From Nitzschia sp. pyKryTriq1 (lineage: Eukaryota; Bacillariophyta; Bacillariophyceae; Bacillariales; Bacillariaceae): a stretch of DNA of 64,000 bases. Under the pieces are notes generated by a model. The model searched no databases. It was not told the DNA's origin and saw only the letters and a program-made list of their open reading frames with translations. The DNA lies in the NCBI GenBank assembly GCA_956465555.1, contig OY101119.1:2962629-3026628 (forward strand), read 5' to 3'. The position numbers and the translations under genes were made by a program. Positions 10,216-20,800 of this stretch are shown piece by piece (position 1 is the first letter of the stretch; the number at the start of each line of letters is the position of its first letter).

Positions 10216-11184
10216 TCATTCATTTTCGTTACCTTGCTTGTGTTGTCGACCATTATTTGTGCTGCCACCAGACGATCCACCACTACTGCCACAGACACTA
10301 CCAAAACCACCGTCAGCAGCCGCAGGAGTGGGGATGAGGAGCATTCGTTTCTTGGTCAAATGCCGAATCTCTTGATCTGCCAGCTGTTCTTGCGTTCGTC
10401 CCTCGCAGGAAACCCATAATGGTGCCAAACAAATGAGCCCCAAAAGGGTCCATCGAGCAATGTACAACATTGGATGCTCCCTCTGTTCCTTGTCACTAGT
10501 CGTAGTAGTAGTAGCAGAAGTTGCTGCAGTCGCAGCAGTATTATCTCCAAGAAACAAATAATACGACGAATTGTGTTCCAAGATCCAACCCACACATCCG
10601 ACCAAAAGCAAGAGGGACAATGTGATTCCTCCCAGCAGTCGCACACTTTTGTAGTGGGCTCGCCGCTCGAGTAATGTGTCCACATACGCTCGTTGTTCGA
10701 GCGACTCCCAGGGGATTGCATTCCGAAGATAGTCATCTTCTGTCCATGATGACGACGATGGCGACAAGCGACTATTCAGCAAGGGGGATCGATCCTGGGT
10801 GCTCTGGTCTTGTCGTTCTTCAAACAAAAGGAAACCTTCTACTGATTGATTTCGGGAATGATGATGATGATGATGATGTTGATGACGTCGTGTCGCGGCT
10901 GTACCTCGCTGACTTCGACTAGTCCATCGTTCGGGTATCCTGTGGTCGAGGAGCGGAGGATCCATCAATTCTCCTTCGGGACAAACAGCGAGTCGTCGTC
11001 GGGTAGGGGGTGATTTGGAAGGATGGCTTGTGCCCGAGGAGGAGTCGTGATCACTACTTCTAGATTGTGGATTGGTGCCGGTACCGGTACCGGTATTGTT
11101 TTGCTGGACGCTTTCGTCTAACGAAATATAGGGAGTTGTCGTCATCGTGGAGGAGGAGGAGGAATCATCCATGTCATCGATCAT
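10216..11184 (-). CDS. two-pass membrane protein, unknown function
   Basis: A 322-residue single-exon protein starting at ATG 11184. The first ~150 residues are disordered (Ser-rich start, Gly-Thr repeat, seven-histidine run) and carry SP/TP sites. Two hydrophobic segments follow: LLGGITLSLLLLVGCVGWIL (near residue 185) and MLYIARWTLLGLICLAPLW (near 240), joined by a Thr/Ala loop with one NxS site (EHNSS). A tribasic helix (RHLTKKRM) and a Gly/Ser tail end the protein. This layout suits a small organelle or endomembrane protein with a long cytosolic arm. No family recognised. The last codons overlap a weak GTAACG donor, so an extra 3' exon cannot be excluded. Confidence 0.55.
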   Translation of the reverse strand: MIDDMDDSSSSSTMTTTPYISLDESVQQNNTGTGTGTNPQSRSSDHDSSSGTSHPSKSPPTRRRLAVCPEGELMDPPLLDHRIPERWTSRSQRGTAATRRHQHHHHHHHSRNQSVEGFLLFEERQDQSTQDRSPLLNSRLSPSSSSWTEDDYLRNAIPWESLEQRAYVDTLLERRAHYKSVRLLGGITLSLLLLVGCVGWILEHNSSYYLFLGDNTAATAATSATTTTTSDKEQREHPMLYIARWTLLGLICLAPLWVSCEGRTQEQLADQEIRHLTKKRMLLIPTPAAADGGFGSVCGSSGGSSGGSTNNGRQHKQGNENE

Positions 11185-11715
11185 GGTGCATCAGCAACAG
11201 TGCTAAGAAAATTAGAGTGATCGACTGTGAAATGAGAGTTCACCAGTGCAAGTAGTACTGTAGTAGTTGCAGGGACAACACGAGTAAATATGCTGTGCCA
11301 TGCATGGATTGCGATGGGTCATGGTTCATGGTCGAAGATCGCTAACGTGTGGAACGTTTCACGAGATGATCCGCCCCTCGATCGATCGCAATCGCTCAAC
11401 CGACCGCGATGGCAAAGTGACTGGCCGACGCGCTCAGAAGCGTTTTAGGTCTAAATGTTCTTTTGGTATTTAGACGTTTTTTCTTGTGGAACGGTTAGAA
11501 ATTGGATTCCGGCGTAATAACGGCGGAACGGCGGCCGGCCCGGTCAGACAGTAAGCCGCCCTCATCACAAAACAACCCGCGACATGATGGTGAGACATCA
11601 TGAGACGCCACGAGTAGACATCATCATCCCCCTTATTTCGCATACAATGCTTACTCTCTCTACTCTATATAGTAGAGACTAGAGTTCGGTTCTATGTATC
11701 CCATCCCTTACAATC
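11185..11715. other. intergenic, divergent promoter region
   Basis: Separates the divergent two-pass membrane protein and SET-domain genes. It contains an 8-base-stem inverted repeat TCTCTACT/AGTAGAGA at 11657-11678 with a CTATAT loop, about 40 bases before the SET gene's ATG. No gene seen. Confidence 0.5.
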
Positions 11716-13194
11716 ATGACCACCGCCCGACGATTTAATAAGTACATGGTTTTGTTGGCTCTGATAGCTTTCAACGGGCCGAGCGTTGTGGCGTCTTACA
11801 GCCAGGAGGAGGAGAAGCAGCAGCAGCAGCAGCAGCAGCAAGCATCGTGCGAGGACACAAAAGACAAAGAACGAGGAGAAGATAACATTCTGGAACATGC
11901 GCGAGATTTGATCCAATGGCTGAGGGATGGGGGTGGATTCTTTCATGACAACCTCGAAATTCGGCGTCGTGTCCCGGGGGATCCCACCAGTCCATCGGGT
12001 ATCTTTGTTCGAAAAGATGGTACCAGCATTGCACCGGGGGAAGTGATCGTTCAAGTTCCTCGCGAGTTGTATTTGACAATTCCTAGGGAGGAAGTATACA
12101 AACCGTCCAATTATTTCAGTGAACCAATGATCCATGACGAAGATGATGAGGACGACGATGATGACGACGATGGCATTTATTTCAGTGAACCAATAATCCA
12201 TGACGAAGATGATGAGGAGGACGATGAGGACGACGATGGCGATGAGGAGGAAGATGTGAGCGACAGCGACGAGGAATACGAGGACTTTCACACCAACACT
12301 TGCCGTCTTTCAAAGGAATTACTCAAGGAGACTAAACTCTACCATGAGTCTCCGTCGCTCACTCGATATGCTCCATACATTCGATACCTAGAGGAAACAC
12401 AGCCCAAAGGTCAATTGCCGGCGACGTACAGTGAAAACGGAAAGAAGCTGCTACGCCGAATTCAAGGAATGGACGATGTGGGTGAGGGATTTTCCAGCCC
12501 CAACTATAAAACGTCACCATTGCCACCTTTGGATTTGGTGGATTGGATTGACTCGAATCATTTGGAAAAGCACTGTCTTAATGCAACCGATACTGACAAC
12601 TACCATGCGGTGGCCTTGACCATCCAACGAGGTTTTGATCTGGAACTGATTCCAGTGTGGGACATGGTCAATCACAATATCGAAGAACGGGTGAACGTGG
12701 AAACAAATTCAATACGATCTGAGGAGGGATTAAAGGTTTGGGCGGAGGGATCCATTGCTGCTGGCGAAGAGATTTTCTATTCCTACAACTATTGCGAGGA
12801 TTGTTTTGACATGGGGGATCTCTGGGGGACACCGGGTATTTATCGTGATTTTGGGTTTCTCGAGGAGTATCCACAAGAGTGGCCGTTCTTGGATCAATAT
12901 GTGTTCGCACAAATCCGTAGGGACGAATCAAGGCCTGGTCATTTCTATGCTCATTTCTATGCTACCTTCAACTCCGACATGGACAGCGACTTTTCACCCG
13001 ATGGAGAGGCACTAGAGTTCTTCCGAGAGCAGCTGTCTCGTTTACGACGTTTGGATATCGAACAACCAATCGAAGAGCTTTCCTCTCCCCTTGAGCGCAC
13101 AATGATCCGACAATACTACGACTCCCTTCGGATTGCTATTTCTAGTATTGTTGATGCTTCCGAGCAGCAGCAGCAGCAGCGATCAGAGCTCTAA
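11716..13194 (+). CDS. secretory-pathway SET-domain protein (SETD3/RBCMT-like)
   Basis: A 492-residue protein starting at ATG 11716. Residues 1-27 form a signal peptide (YMVLLALIAFNGPSVVAS). A SET fold follows: the N-terminal part (EIRRRVPGD to VIVQVPRELYLT, ~80-120), an acidic insert (~135-195), then the SET core with LIPVWDMVNHN (~310) and GEEIFYSYN (~350), the segments that form the knot and the S-adenosylmethionine/lysine site in SETD3 and Rubisco large-subunit methyltransferases. A C-terminal helical region matches the Rubisco-LSMT substrate-binding position. It probably methylates a lysine or histidine of a protein in the secretory system or plastid; no ASAFAP motif is seen, so plastid entry is unsupported. 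The acidic insert is a tandem duplication (12111-12242) that preserves frame. Confidence 0.75.
   Translation: MTTARRFNKYMVLLALIAFNGPSVVASYSQEEEKQQQQQQQQASCEDTKDKERGEDNILEHARDLIQWLRDGGGFFHDNLEIRRRVPGDPTSPSGIFVRKDGTSIAPGEVIVQVPRELYLTIPREEVYKPSNYFSEPMIHDEDDEDDDDDDDGIYFSEPIIHDEDDEEDDEDDDGDEEEDVSDSDEEYEDFHTNTCRLSKELLKETKLYHESPSLTRYAPYIRYLEETQPKGQLPATYSENGKKLLRRIQGMDDVGEGFSSPNYKTSPLPPLDLVDWIDSNHLEKHCLNATDTDNYHAVALTIQRGFDLELIPVWDMVNHNIEERVNVETNSIRSEEGLKVWAEGSIAAGEEIFYSYNYCEDCFDMGDLWGTPGIYRDFGFLEEYPQEWPFLDQYVFAQIRRDESRPGHFYAHFYATFNSDMDSDFSPDGEALEFFREQLSRLRRLDIEQPIEELSSPLERTMIRQYYDSLRIAISSIVDASEQQQQQRSEL
12111..12242 (+). repeat. 66-base in-frame tandem duplication coding an acidic insert
   Basis: Two adjacent copies beginning TTATTTCAGTGAACCAAT (12111 and 12177). 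Each codes YFSEP-x-IHDEDDE followed by a run of Asp/Glu. The copies differ by a few bases, mostly in the acidic codons. The length is a multiple of three, so the SET frame is kept. Confidence 0.9.
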
Positions 13195-13257
13195 AATTTT
13201 AGGGAATATCATACTCGAACTAAATCACCAGAATGCTTCGAGTAGCGATGGTGCCGA

Positions 13258-14988
13258 TTATTGTTTGTTCATTCTTGATTTATCGAGAATGGCACTACTT
13301 GTAGTAGTAGTAGTAGAAGTAGTGTTCCATCGTCCCGGTGGTATCTTGGCGAGAACCAAACACTGCTCGATCAAAAACTGAAGAGCAGGAAGATGCGACG
13401 GGTCTTGAAGGTGCTCGATGGGAATCCAATGGACATGAAGATCTGGGATGTTCTCCCAATAATCCCAGTCCAGAAACCATTTTTCATAAAAGAGAACCAG
13501 ATGGGCTCCAGGGGGGAGGAAGATTGCCGACGCTGTTCCTCCGCCAGTAGCGGAAAATAAGATATTGGTCTGTGACATTTTCTTGACTTGCTCTTTGAGA
13601 GACATTTTAGAAAGAGTGACATTCTGAATCCGAACCTGCGTTGATGACGGTGATAAAACTGACTGCAAGTAGTCCATTTGTAATTCAAAGTTATTGCTGG
13701 CACGATTTCCTCTTCCACTGGAATTCTGCGAAAAGAGAAGCGTAAAATAGGGTCTTGACGCCATTTCTTCCTTACTGTCATCTTGTACTCCAAGCTTTCG
13801 CATCATGAAGTGACGGAATCGTCGAAAGAATCCACCTCGCCCACTCCAGAAAGGAACAATTTCTCTATCAATCGTCTTGTTCCGGACTCGAAAATGCGTT
13901 CCGTTGTGATGGTGGGTTTCATGCTGCGAAAACTGAGCCACTCCCGTCAGACCACTATTGGCACAGATAATTCGTGGAGAAAGAAATTTGTTGTTCGCCG
14001 CCACCGATTGTCCTCCATCATCATCCTTCCAACGAAACTCGAATTCGCCATCTTCCCAAAATGGATTGTACTTGTCAAAATTTGGCATCCCCATCAATTT
14101 AGAACCCCATTTATTCATCATATCTGCCTTGCCTTCTCGAAAGTATCCCTTGGGAATATGTTGTTTCAGTGGTACTAAAAATATGTCGCTCTCTTCCTTT
14201 CCGAACATTTCAATCAACGAGTAAAGGGAGACGAGATCTTGCCAGAGATGATGACCCGGATTACGATACCCAATGTGATAGCGGAAAAATGGAATTAGCG
14301 TAACGTTCAAAAGAAAGTAGGAAGTAGGAGGATCTTGTCGGACAACACGTGGATAGAATAATCCATGGGGTTGGTAGTCCAATGGATCTGCGTGCTGGAC
14401 GGTATTCCGAGCTTTCGCGTTGACTTCCATCCCAGTCACTGGATGATCGTCCTCACGCAAGATACTCGAGTACCATCCGCTGGGAAGAGGAGAAGCTAGA
14501 ATATCGTCCTGGTAGATGACAAAATCCAATCGATCCAAATCAAAACAAAATCTCTCATATTCACACGAGCGATACAACCAAGACGTCTCCTCTTGATGCG
14601 TATCTCCAACGCAGTGAACCTTTGTCTTGGGCGATGATTCGTCTACCAAAAAAAGGTCATAACCATTCAGGCTCCCAACTGGTTCGAGTGGTGCTGGATG
14701 ATTCTTCGACTGAGAATCTTCTTTGTCTTTTCGATTGTAGACGTCTTGTCGTTCAGCAGTCGATCGGAGATCCCGACTCCTGCTCTCTTGATCCAAGTGG
14801 TCGGTGACAGATTGAGTAATAGCAGGACTATCACCATGAGCACCCGCCGAAGAATCTTGAGGACCAAACCATGGTGACCCTGATAGGCCTACATAAATAT
14901 TGAGAAGCGCACATGACAAGGCCAATGTTGGGAGTATCAGACGACGCGACGGCATCTGTTGCTGCTGTCCTCTAATATTGCTGTGCAT
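13258..14988 (-). CDS. GT61-family glycosyltransferase, type II membrane protein
   Basis: A 576-residue single-exon protein. A short cytosolic tail (RGQQQQMPSRR) is followed by one transmembrane anchor (LILPTLALSCALLNIYVGL, ~18-36), a disordered stem to ~110, and a luminal catalytic domain. DUF563/GT61 features visible are GHHLWQDLVSLYSLIEMF (~245), CANSGLTG (~345) and the hallmark SATGGGTASAIFLPPGA (~480), followed by the WFLDWDYW segment. GT61 enzymes are Golgi transferases adding xylose, arabinose or N-acetylglucosamine to glycans; the donor and acceptor cannot be told here. Several NxS/T sites (NVT, NGT, NKT, NSS) fit luminal exposure. It converges on the SET gene with only 63 bases between stops. 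Confidence 0.8.
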   Translation of the reverse strand: MHSNIRGQQQQMPSRRLILPTLALSCALLNIYVGLSGSPWFGPQDSSAGAHGDSPAITQSVTDHLDQESRSRDLRSTAERQDVYNRKDKEDSQSKNHPAPLEPVGSLNGYDLFLVDESSPKTKVHCVGDTHQEETSWLYRSCEYERFCFDLDRLDFVIYQDDILASPLPSGWYSSILREDDHPVTGMEVNAKARNTVQHADPLDYQPHGLFYPRVVRQDPPTSYFLLNVTLIPFFRYHIGYRNPGHHLWQDLVSLYSLIEMFGKEESDIFLVPLKQHIPKGYFREGKADMMNKWGSKLMGMPNFDKYNPFWEDGEFEFRWKDDDGGQSVAANNKFLSPRIICANSGLTGVAQFSQHETHHHNGTHFRVRNKTIDREIVPFWSGRGGFFRRFRHFMMRKLGVQDDSKEEMASRPYFTLLFSQNSSGRGNRASNNFELQMDYLQSVLSPSSTQVRIQNVTLSKMSLKEQVKKMSQTNILFSATGGGTASAIFLPPGAHLVLFYEKWFLDWDYWENIPDLHVHWIPIEHLQDPSHLPALQFLIEQCLVLAKIPPGRWNTTSTTTTTSSAILDKSRMNKQ

Positions 14989-15832
14989 GATGGTCGCTTC
15001 TTGTCGTTCGTCGTCTCGGCGGATCCTCTTTGAGGATGCGTGCTAATATTGACGACTGTAAACCCTCTGGACAAATCTTTTGTGTCGTTGTCCTCCTCCT
15101 CGTCCTCCTCCTCCTCATTGATATTACCTCTTTGTTGAAGTCGTGCATGTTCTACTATTTGTTGCTGCCACAATAGTTAAAGTAGGAGTGTCTTCAATAT
15201 GTTTGATGATGTGAAGAAGCATCATCCCGTACATACCGGTATAACATAGATAACAGGTGTATCATACCGGGAACCGGGATAATATTTTGCATCATGCTTA
15301 TAGCTTTTTGGCACGTGCTTCCATCGCCTGTTCGCACGAGAAAATTCTCACAGCAGCGCAGCAGGGACCGAAGACTGAAATCAAAGAGTCCCCTCCCCCT
15401 TTTCTCGTTCGTCCCCCTCGCTCCCAAAGAGGCAGTGCATGTTCGGGGCATAGTCCTGGAAATGTCACCCATAGGTATTGGGGAAGATGATTCCTTCGGA
15501 TTTATTGTTCAGTCTTGCTCTACTTATGTACAGTGCGGAAGCAGCAAGACTGAATACAAGTACTAAAGCCCATCGGGCCTTTTTTCCTTCGTAAAGTTCT
15601 CTCACGATTTCTCAGCTAGCATTCAAGCAAAAGATCGACGCGAGTGCGTGAGCAGTGCGGAGCGAGAAGAGGCACTTTTGCTTGATGCCGCTCTTCTCGT
15701 TTTCATTCAGAAAGTAGTAGCCTCTATCTCTTTACCTACCGGTACGGCAAGTCTATCTCGACGACGACTCTCCTGCCCCCGGCTGTGGTCTATTCTCAAC
15801 GATAACCCGCCAAAAGGAACCAAACACCAATC
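14989..15832. other. intergenic, divergent promoter region
   Basis: Between the GT61 gene and the serine-rich gene, which diverge. Contains a CCTCCT/CGTCCT tract near 15089-15117 and scattered TACCGGTA words. Open frames of 60-90 codons on both strands have no domain or convincing start. Confidence 0.5.
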
Positions 15833-17599
15833 ATGACGGTTTCAGAAAGAAAACGAATACAGCAAGAGCAACAGCGTTTCCACAGGACACCGCAGCAGCA
15901 CGAAGACGAAAAAATAACGTCCAGCAATAACAAAAATCACATGGTTTGGATTCCACCCAAGGCCAAGGATCGACATGGACTGGAAGCCGACGAAGACGAC
16001 CTGACAGAGGTCCGCGATCAACGAGGACAAGCACAGCAGAAGAAACACCATGCGGTTCTTACCTCCATGGACTTGATCGTCGATGGCAACGGATTTCTCG
16101 TTCCTCGCAAGTCGAAAAAGGCCGTAGACGAATCCACTGTCGACTGGAACGGCGAGGAAGAGTATGAGGACGAGGAGTCTTCCTCGTCCGATCAATCTTC
16201 GAGCCAAGAAGAAGGAGCAAACAATGCAAACAATTACAACAACTCGTTTTCTTCGATTCCGTACTGCCACCTGATGCCCGATGGCTTGGATACTGTTGGA
16301 GTCGCTCCACAAACCCCTTCAGGCCATCGATCGTCAGGAATGGGAAAGAGCTTTTCTACACTTGAAACAGAGGCAATGACTCGAACCACAGCTGCTGATT
16401 CTCAGTCGGAAATGTTCCTTTCTCCTAGACCCAGCCCTGCGCAGCATTACAAGGGGGCGTCCTTTCGATCACCGCGAGCTGCTCAGCACATCCCTCAAAA
16501 CATTCAGAAAAACGGAGCGGATCTGGTTTCTCCATTGGTTTCTCCATTGGCTGGACCTTCTCCAGGCGGAAGTGGAGCTCGAAGGGGTGGCAGAAGTAGT
16601 AGGACACGCATACAAGCTTCTGGTTTAAGTGAAGAGTATGATCAAGATGGCTTCTACACTGTCCCCGAAGTTACGTCTCCATGTGGCTCTGCTGCATCCA
16701 AATCCTCAAGGGGGGATCTTCATTCTCGAACTTCTTCTTCTAGCACCAGTAAATCCAGGGAAAACCGAAAGAAAGACGCCATGGTCGGATCTCCAGTGAT
16801 ATCCACCTCACGCATTTCGATGGTGGCCAAACAGATGGGGAGTCTACCTTTGTCCTCGTCCTACAAATCGCCCCCCACCGCGCAGCGTCAATCTCGCCAA
16901 TCGCTCCAGCGTCATCGATCCGAGTCGGCAGCCGATCCACCGCACAAAACTCTGGTAAATCAACAGTCTTCATCGGCGAACATCACTCGAGGAGTGCATC
17001 GAGGGCACTCCGAGTCGGCAACCAAAGATTATCCCAAACCAAATACGAGTTATACCGGTATGGAAAAGCGAGCAGAGCGACAGCGAAAAACAGGCAAAGA
17101 CCGGCATTTTGTACCCGGCAACGTGGAAGATGTGATGATGCTCAACAGTCCGACGACTGCCGGGAGAACAAGCTCCAACAAAAATAATCGAACGTTCCAG
17201 TCACCAATCAAGACACCCAGCTCGAGCTCGAGAGATACCACTGCAACTACGGGTTTGTCCTTGAGCAACTCTACCGGCCGTGGAACCCTATCTTCAGCAG
17301 TCGACTTGGGATCTCACTTTCAGCAGCAACAGGAAGAGTTGTTTTTGTCGCCGTCTCCCAAGTCTCCGTCTCGCCGAAGTCAACGCCGTACTGGTACTAC
17401 TACTAACAAAGACGGGATGGGGCTGTTGGATCAGATTGGAGCGTTAGACTTGTTGGAAGAAGATGACACTCTGGACGACGATGTTTCCTCCGCGGGCGCC
17501 GTGATCATTCAAACGAAAAAGATACTTGTAGTCAAGACGAATAAGAATACTCCAACCACCTCCAATCGGAAAGGGGGCAAAGCACATCATCATCAGTAA
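15833..17599 (+). CDS. large disordered Ser/Arg/Gln-rich protein, unknown function
   Basis: A 588-residue single-exon protein from ATG 15833. It is almost entirely low complexity: a Gln-rich start, an acidic patch (EEEYEDEESSS near 105), and many SP/TP sites (FLSPRPSP, SFRSPR, TPSSSS, LSPSPKSPSRR). Short internal repeats occur: VSPLVSPLAGPSP (15-base slippage) and HRSESA/HRGHSESA. A folded-looking stretch is VLTSMDLIVDGNGFLVPRKS near residue 80. The C-terminus is a hydrophobic strand VIIQTKKILVVKT then basic residues and HHHQ. No enzyme or binding domain was recognised. Its makeup suits a phosphorylated scaffold or RNA/cytoskeleton-associated protein (inference only). Confidence 0.6.
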   Translation: MTVSERKRIQQEQQRFHRTPQQHEDEKITSSNNKNHMVWIPPKAKDRHGLEADEDDLTEVRDQRGQAQQKKHHAVLTSMDLIVDGNGFLVPRKSKKAVDESTVDWNGEEEYEDEESSSSDQSSSQEEGANNANNYNNSFSSIPYCHLMPDGLDTVGVAPQTPSGHRSSGMGKSFSTLETEAMTRTTAADSQSEMFLSPRPSPAQHYKGASFRSPRAAQHIPQNIQKNGADLVSPLVSPLAGPSPGGSGARRGGRSSRTRIQASGLSEEYDQDGFYTVPEVTSPCGSAASKSSRGDLHSRTSSSSTSKSRENRKKDAMVGSPVISTSRISMVAKQMGSLPLSSSYKSPPTAQRQSRQSLQRHRSESAADPPHKTLVNQQSSSANITRGVHRGHSESATKDYPKPNTSYTGMEKRAERQRKTGKDRHFVPGNVEDVMMLNSPTTAGRTSSNKNNRTFQSPIKTPSSSSRDTTATTGLSLSNSTGRGTLSSAVDLGSHFQQQQEELFLSPSPKSPSRRSQRRTGTTTNKDGMGLLDQIGALDLLEEDDTLDDDVSSAGAVIIQTKKILVVKTNKNTPTTSNRKGGKAHHHQ

Positions 17600-17871
17600 T
17601 CAATCGTGATACTCTAGTAGAGGTAATCCGTTACCAGTACAGTACCGCAGCATCCTACTCTACTAGAATTTTTGTTGATAGCCTTTACAAAGTAGTATTT
17701 CACATCCTGATAATAATACCGGGAGTAGTCTCTCTACCGGTAGTCTCTATTAGAGTAGGAGAGTAGGAATAGTACTGTACCGGTATTGATTTTTTGTCAC
17801 TCTCTACAGCAGTCAGAGAGTATACTGTGGCATCGCATTCACGTGTTCTTGGAATAAAAGTGTATCCCCGT

Positions 17872-20800
17872 CTAGTACTCCTGTTGGGCCTGTGTAAGTA
17901 ACCCATCGAACTTGCTATCATCTTTTTCAATCGGAGAAAATATAGGTTGCGTGAGGGGGAATCGCTCTTCAGCATCCGGCGACCCCGGCACACTTCCTTC
18001 CTCGGAGCATTCGAAAGGATCCTCATTTGGCTTTCTAAAGGTATATAAAGGGCTCGATTCTTCAGCATTTCCCATCCCGCCTACCGCGCAAGGACCGGTT
18101 TTGCCTGGCGAATGGACGGGGTTTTCCTCTGAGCTATCCCTTTGCCTTTGGGGCTCCATCGATGCTTCCTTTTCTTGACCAGCAATCTCATCGGCCTTGT
18201 CCTCGGGAGCGTCACAGCTCGCGGAAGTTGGATTCCAGGTGTTCATCGGGCAGTACCAAACATCTGGTAGTTCAGCGGCAGAGATGTGAGCGGGAAGCGT
18301 GCGCCATTTCTTACATTTATTGCATTCCACCCACCCAACATTATCACTGACTCCCGTCTCTTTCAGGGGAGTCAGGTCCGCTTTCTTGGCTGCCTCAGTT
18401 TCGGGCGCCGGCGTCTGTTCCGGAGCTGGAGCATTTGTCTCCGTTGGTTCCTCCATAGCTTGGTCGTCCTTGGAATCATCCAGGTCATTGCATTGGTCAC
18501 CTGGAGAATTGGAGCTTTCGTTCACTACTAGAGTCGGTGTGTTAGCTTGATCGATGTCCATGGAACTTTCAGCGAACTCTTCGGGCGCATCGCGATCCAG
18601 AATCGTCAGTTCACCCGAGCTAGTGGCGTCCTTTCCCGCAACTTCAGCCAACATAGGTTTGGCTGAGATGGTATTAATAGGTCCCGGGAGACCATCCGCA
18701 AGCCACAAACGAAAGGCGATGTATTGGTGTTCGGTGAGCTTTCGATTTCCCCGAGCCCGACGGCCAACTGAAGCCCCTTCGAAATCCTTGATGCTCCGCA
18801 GTGCCACTCGTAATTCATCCAATGAATAGTACTTCCTCTGGCGCAAGAGTGTTTCTGGTACCAGCCAGCTTCCGTCGGGCTGCTCTTCGATCTGATACAG
18901 GTTCAAGATGAGAATGGCTTCGAAGGTCTCCAATTTTCGGATAAGCTTCCAGAGACTTGCAGGGCCGGGCACGTTGCCATACCTGATCTTGCGCTCTACT
19001 GCGAGGAGTTCTTCCTCGTCCAAACCTTCAAGATTGTATTCACCGTAGTTGCACCAGTGCTTGATAACATCGTCGACAGAAAGAAAGCGGGCAGTGTAAA
19101 TGCGTACATCCTCGCCCGGGAGGTAGTAGTACCCTGATTGATATGTCACGCCCACTTTTCGAACAACAGTAAAGGTAACCTGAATAACAGGCCCCGCCCA
19201 GGGAGCGTCGTTGGGCTCACTTGCCTTGACTTTCAAATCTGAGATTTGGGGCTCCTTTTTCTGCTTTTTGGCGGAACTCGTTGGCGTGGTTGAACGACTT
19301 CTCTTCACAACGCCAGTAGTGGCCAAAGAGTCTTGTGACAAAAATTGGCTCCTGGGGACACGGCGGCTTGATGTCTTACTGGAATCACTTGAGAAATCTG
19401 ACTCGTTGCCTTGCATTTGCTTCTGCGAGGACCTGGTGGCACCCTTCAGACCATTATTGCCGTTTCCTTCTTCTGCTGCAGAATCACTGCTTTGGCTCTG
19501 CTCGGAATCGCTGGGAAAATCCAACTCATTGGACGAAGAAAGCACTTTGGGCCTACGGCGATTTGATGGCTTGTTGGAAGCATCGTTTGAAAAATCCAAC
19601 TCATCTTTCTTGTCGCTCTTTACCTTTGTTGCTGAAGCAGGTCGGCCATGCTCGGAATCGCTGGGAGACGAGTCGTCAACTGCGTTGTCTTGCTTCTTTT
19701 GCAGAAGACTCCTCGCTTTCGTCTTGGAACCATTCTTGGCGTTTTTTTCGAGACTGCGGACAATTTTATCCTCGGCAATAGACAGTCGAAAGGCCATATT
19801 CAAGTGCTCCCTTTGTACAACTGCTTCCTTCTGGTCCATGGGTTTTCGGTTGCGTCTGTGGTGCTTTCCTTCCAAGTGCTCAACACCGCGAAGAGCGCGG
19901 AGGAGTTCACCAAGGGAATCGTAAGATGGCTTGAGCATTCCAGGACCTTCGCCGATGAGGAAAGTCGGTGGCTCCCATCGGCTTTCAGACCGAGTAAACT
20001 TGTAAACTTTCTCCAAACAGGCTTCGATTTCCGGCAGGGTTAATGGGCGGGTTTGGCACTGTTCATAGTCGCGCCCGGGCGCAAACGCATACGCCACCAA
20101 TCGATGATATGTTTCGATCTCCATGTCGTTGCATTCAGGGTTGACATAGTAATTGCCCTCGCCAAGACTGGACATGTATTTGAGTACCTCTGACGAGTCG
20201 GAAAAGGAAATACCGGGGTTTTGACCTGATTCGTCGTGTGGAATGTATCTTGAACCTGTGAAATTGGAGCCTCCCACAACCGTGACCATTCGATGCAAGT
20301 CATTCTTGGGTAGAGGATCGGTGACCCAAGGAGCACGGTTCTCTTCAACCATGATATGGACCGAGATTTCAGACACTTCGATTTCTTTCTCGACGGAAAC
20401 ACTGGTCTTATCTTTCTTGTTGGCTTTCTTCGAACCTCCCTGTCCAGACGCTTTTTCTCCTCGGTCGTTCGCGCGACGCTTGGAATCGGAGGTCTTGGAG
20501 TGAACGGCTTGGGACTTCTTCGATGCCTTCGAGGGTTTGGGCTCTGGGGCATCTTCCTCCATGGCTTCAACTTGCCGCGCGTCTTCCGCTCGGTCTGACT
20601 TGGACGCAGCAGCGAGAGCCGCCTCATCGCGTTCCATTTGCCTGATGTGCGCTGTCACGTCCTCAGGGGAACAAAAGTAGTCCACGCCCGGCTTCATTTC
20701 AGCAGGCGCTTCGTTCGGGTCGAGCTCAAGCGGTCGAGGAGGAATATACCAGTAGTCATCCAACGGGTTCTTGGGTTTTTGCCACTTCCAACCACGTTCT

